Shown here piece by piece: positions 5,552-5,630 of a stretch of DNA of 5,630 nucleotides. Both the position numbers and the translations under genes were made by a program. Positions within the stretch are counted from its first letter, which is position 1. Each line of letters opens with the position of its first letter. Under the pieces are notes generated by a model, which worked only from the letters and a program-made list of their open reading frames with translations, searched no databases and was not told where the DNA came from. Location of the stretch: NCBI GenBank assembly GCA_023390395.1, contig JAEWCY010000020.1, positions 1 through 5,630 of the forward strand, given 5' to 3'. The stretch comes from Pseudomonadota bacterium (GTDB taxonomy: Bacteria > Desulfobacterota > Desulfovibrionia > Desulfovibrionales > Desulfovibrionaceae).

Positions 5552-5579
5552 TGTATACGACATCCGACGCCTGCGGCAA
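5552..5579 (-). promoter_or_regulatory. Candidate sigma-70 promoter for the molybdoenzyme gene
   Basis: TTGCCG (5574-5579) and TATACA (5552-5557) are separated by 16 nt on the minus strand, each matching four of six consensus positions. This is the most AT-rich patch in the upstream region. Transcription would start near 5545, leaving a leader of only about 13 nt that just includes the ribosome binding site. The short leader and 16-nt spacer make this tentative. Confidence 0.4.
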
Positions 5580-5604
5580 TCCCCCGCCCCCCTTCGAGGA
5601 GGGC

Positions 5605-5629
5605 CCGGGAGGGGGTCACCCCCTCCCGG
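5605..5629. repeat. Perfect 11-bp inverted repeat with 3-nt loop
   Basis: CCGGGAGGGGG (5605-5615) pairs fully with CCCCCTCCCGG (5619-5629) around the loop TCA. It lies upstream of the molybdoenzyme gene at the right edge. It could be a terminator of a gene beyond the window or a dispersed intergenic repeat; the flanking sequence needed to see a T-run on the plus strand is missing, and on the minus strand no T-run follows. Confidence 0.6.
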
Positions 5630-5630
5630 C

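Noticed and set aside
4544..5563. Upstream extension of the DsrE-family frame to a 450-codon protein
   Set aside because: The extension is Arg/Pro/Gly-rich, lies across the molybdoenzyme gene in another frame, and a good Shine-Dalgarno directly precedes the short start at 4543.

Overview
The window is a GC-rich, tightly packed bacterial chromosomal segment. The gene content is flagellar stator genes, a c-di-GMP effector, a DsrE-family protein, a Tat-exported molybdenum enzyme and MgtC. Together with the base composition this suggests a Gram-negative deltaproteobacterium of the Desulfovibrio type. That placement is inference from content and style, not from a marker gene. No RNA genes, CRISPR arrays, insertion sequences or phage genes are visible.

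Left block (1-2540, minus strand, transcribed right to left): motA, motB, a small PilZ-domain protein and the N-terminal 212 residues of a biotin carboxylase that runs off the left edge. motA/motB overlap by 14 nt, motB/pilZ are 10 nt apart, and pilZ/biotin carboxylase overlap by 20 nt, so they look like one translationally coupled operon. A strong sigma-28 (FliA) type promoter, TAAA-N15-GCCGACGT, lies at 2623-2649 ahead of motA. MotA carries the Thr residues typical of sodium-driven PomA stators. The PilZ protein is well placed to act on motor function in response to c-di-GMP.

Middle block: a trimeric-type purine nucleoside phosphorylase (punA-like, plus strand, 2651-3475) is divergent from motA. 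Its ribosome binding site and start abut the -35 element of the motA promoter. It converges on an MgtC/SapB-family membrane protein (minus, 3488-4174) with only 12 nt between the stop codons.

Right block (minus strand): a 110-residue DsrE-family protein (4211-4543) lies 36 nt upstream of the MgtC gene and is probably co-transcribed with it. A 263-nt GC-rich intergenic stretch with three degenerate repeats and several small hairpins separates it from a Tat-exported molybdopterin oxidoreductase of the sulfite oxidase/MsrP superfamily (4807-5532). The right edge holds an 11-bp perfect hairpin.

Most of the window is ordinary housekeeping and accessory content, and no new multi-gene defence or mobile system is seen. 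The points most worth a second look are the sigma-28 promoter overlapping the punA start, the stator-PilZ-biotin carboxylase operon, and a cluster of rare AT-rich codons in motB that contains a consensus-like -35 element.
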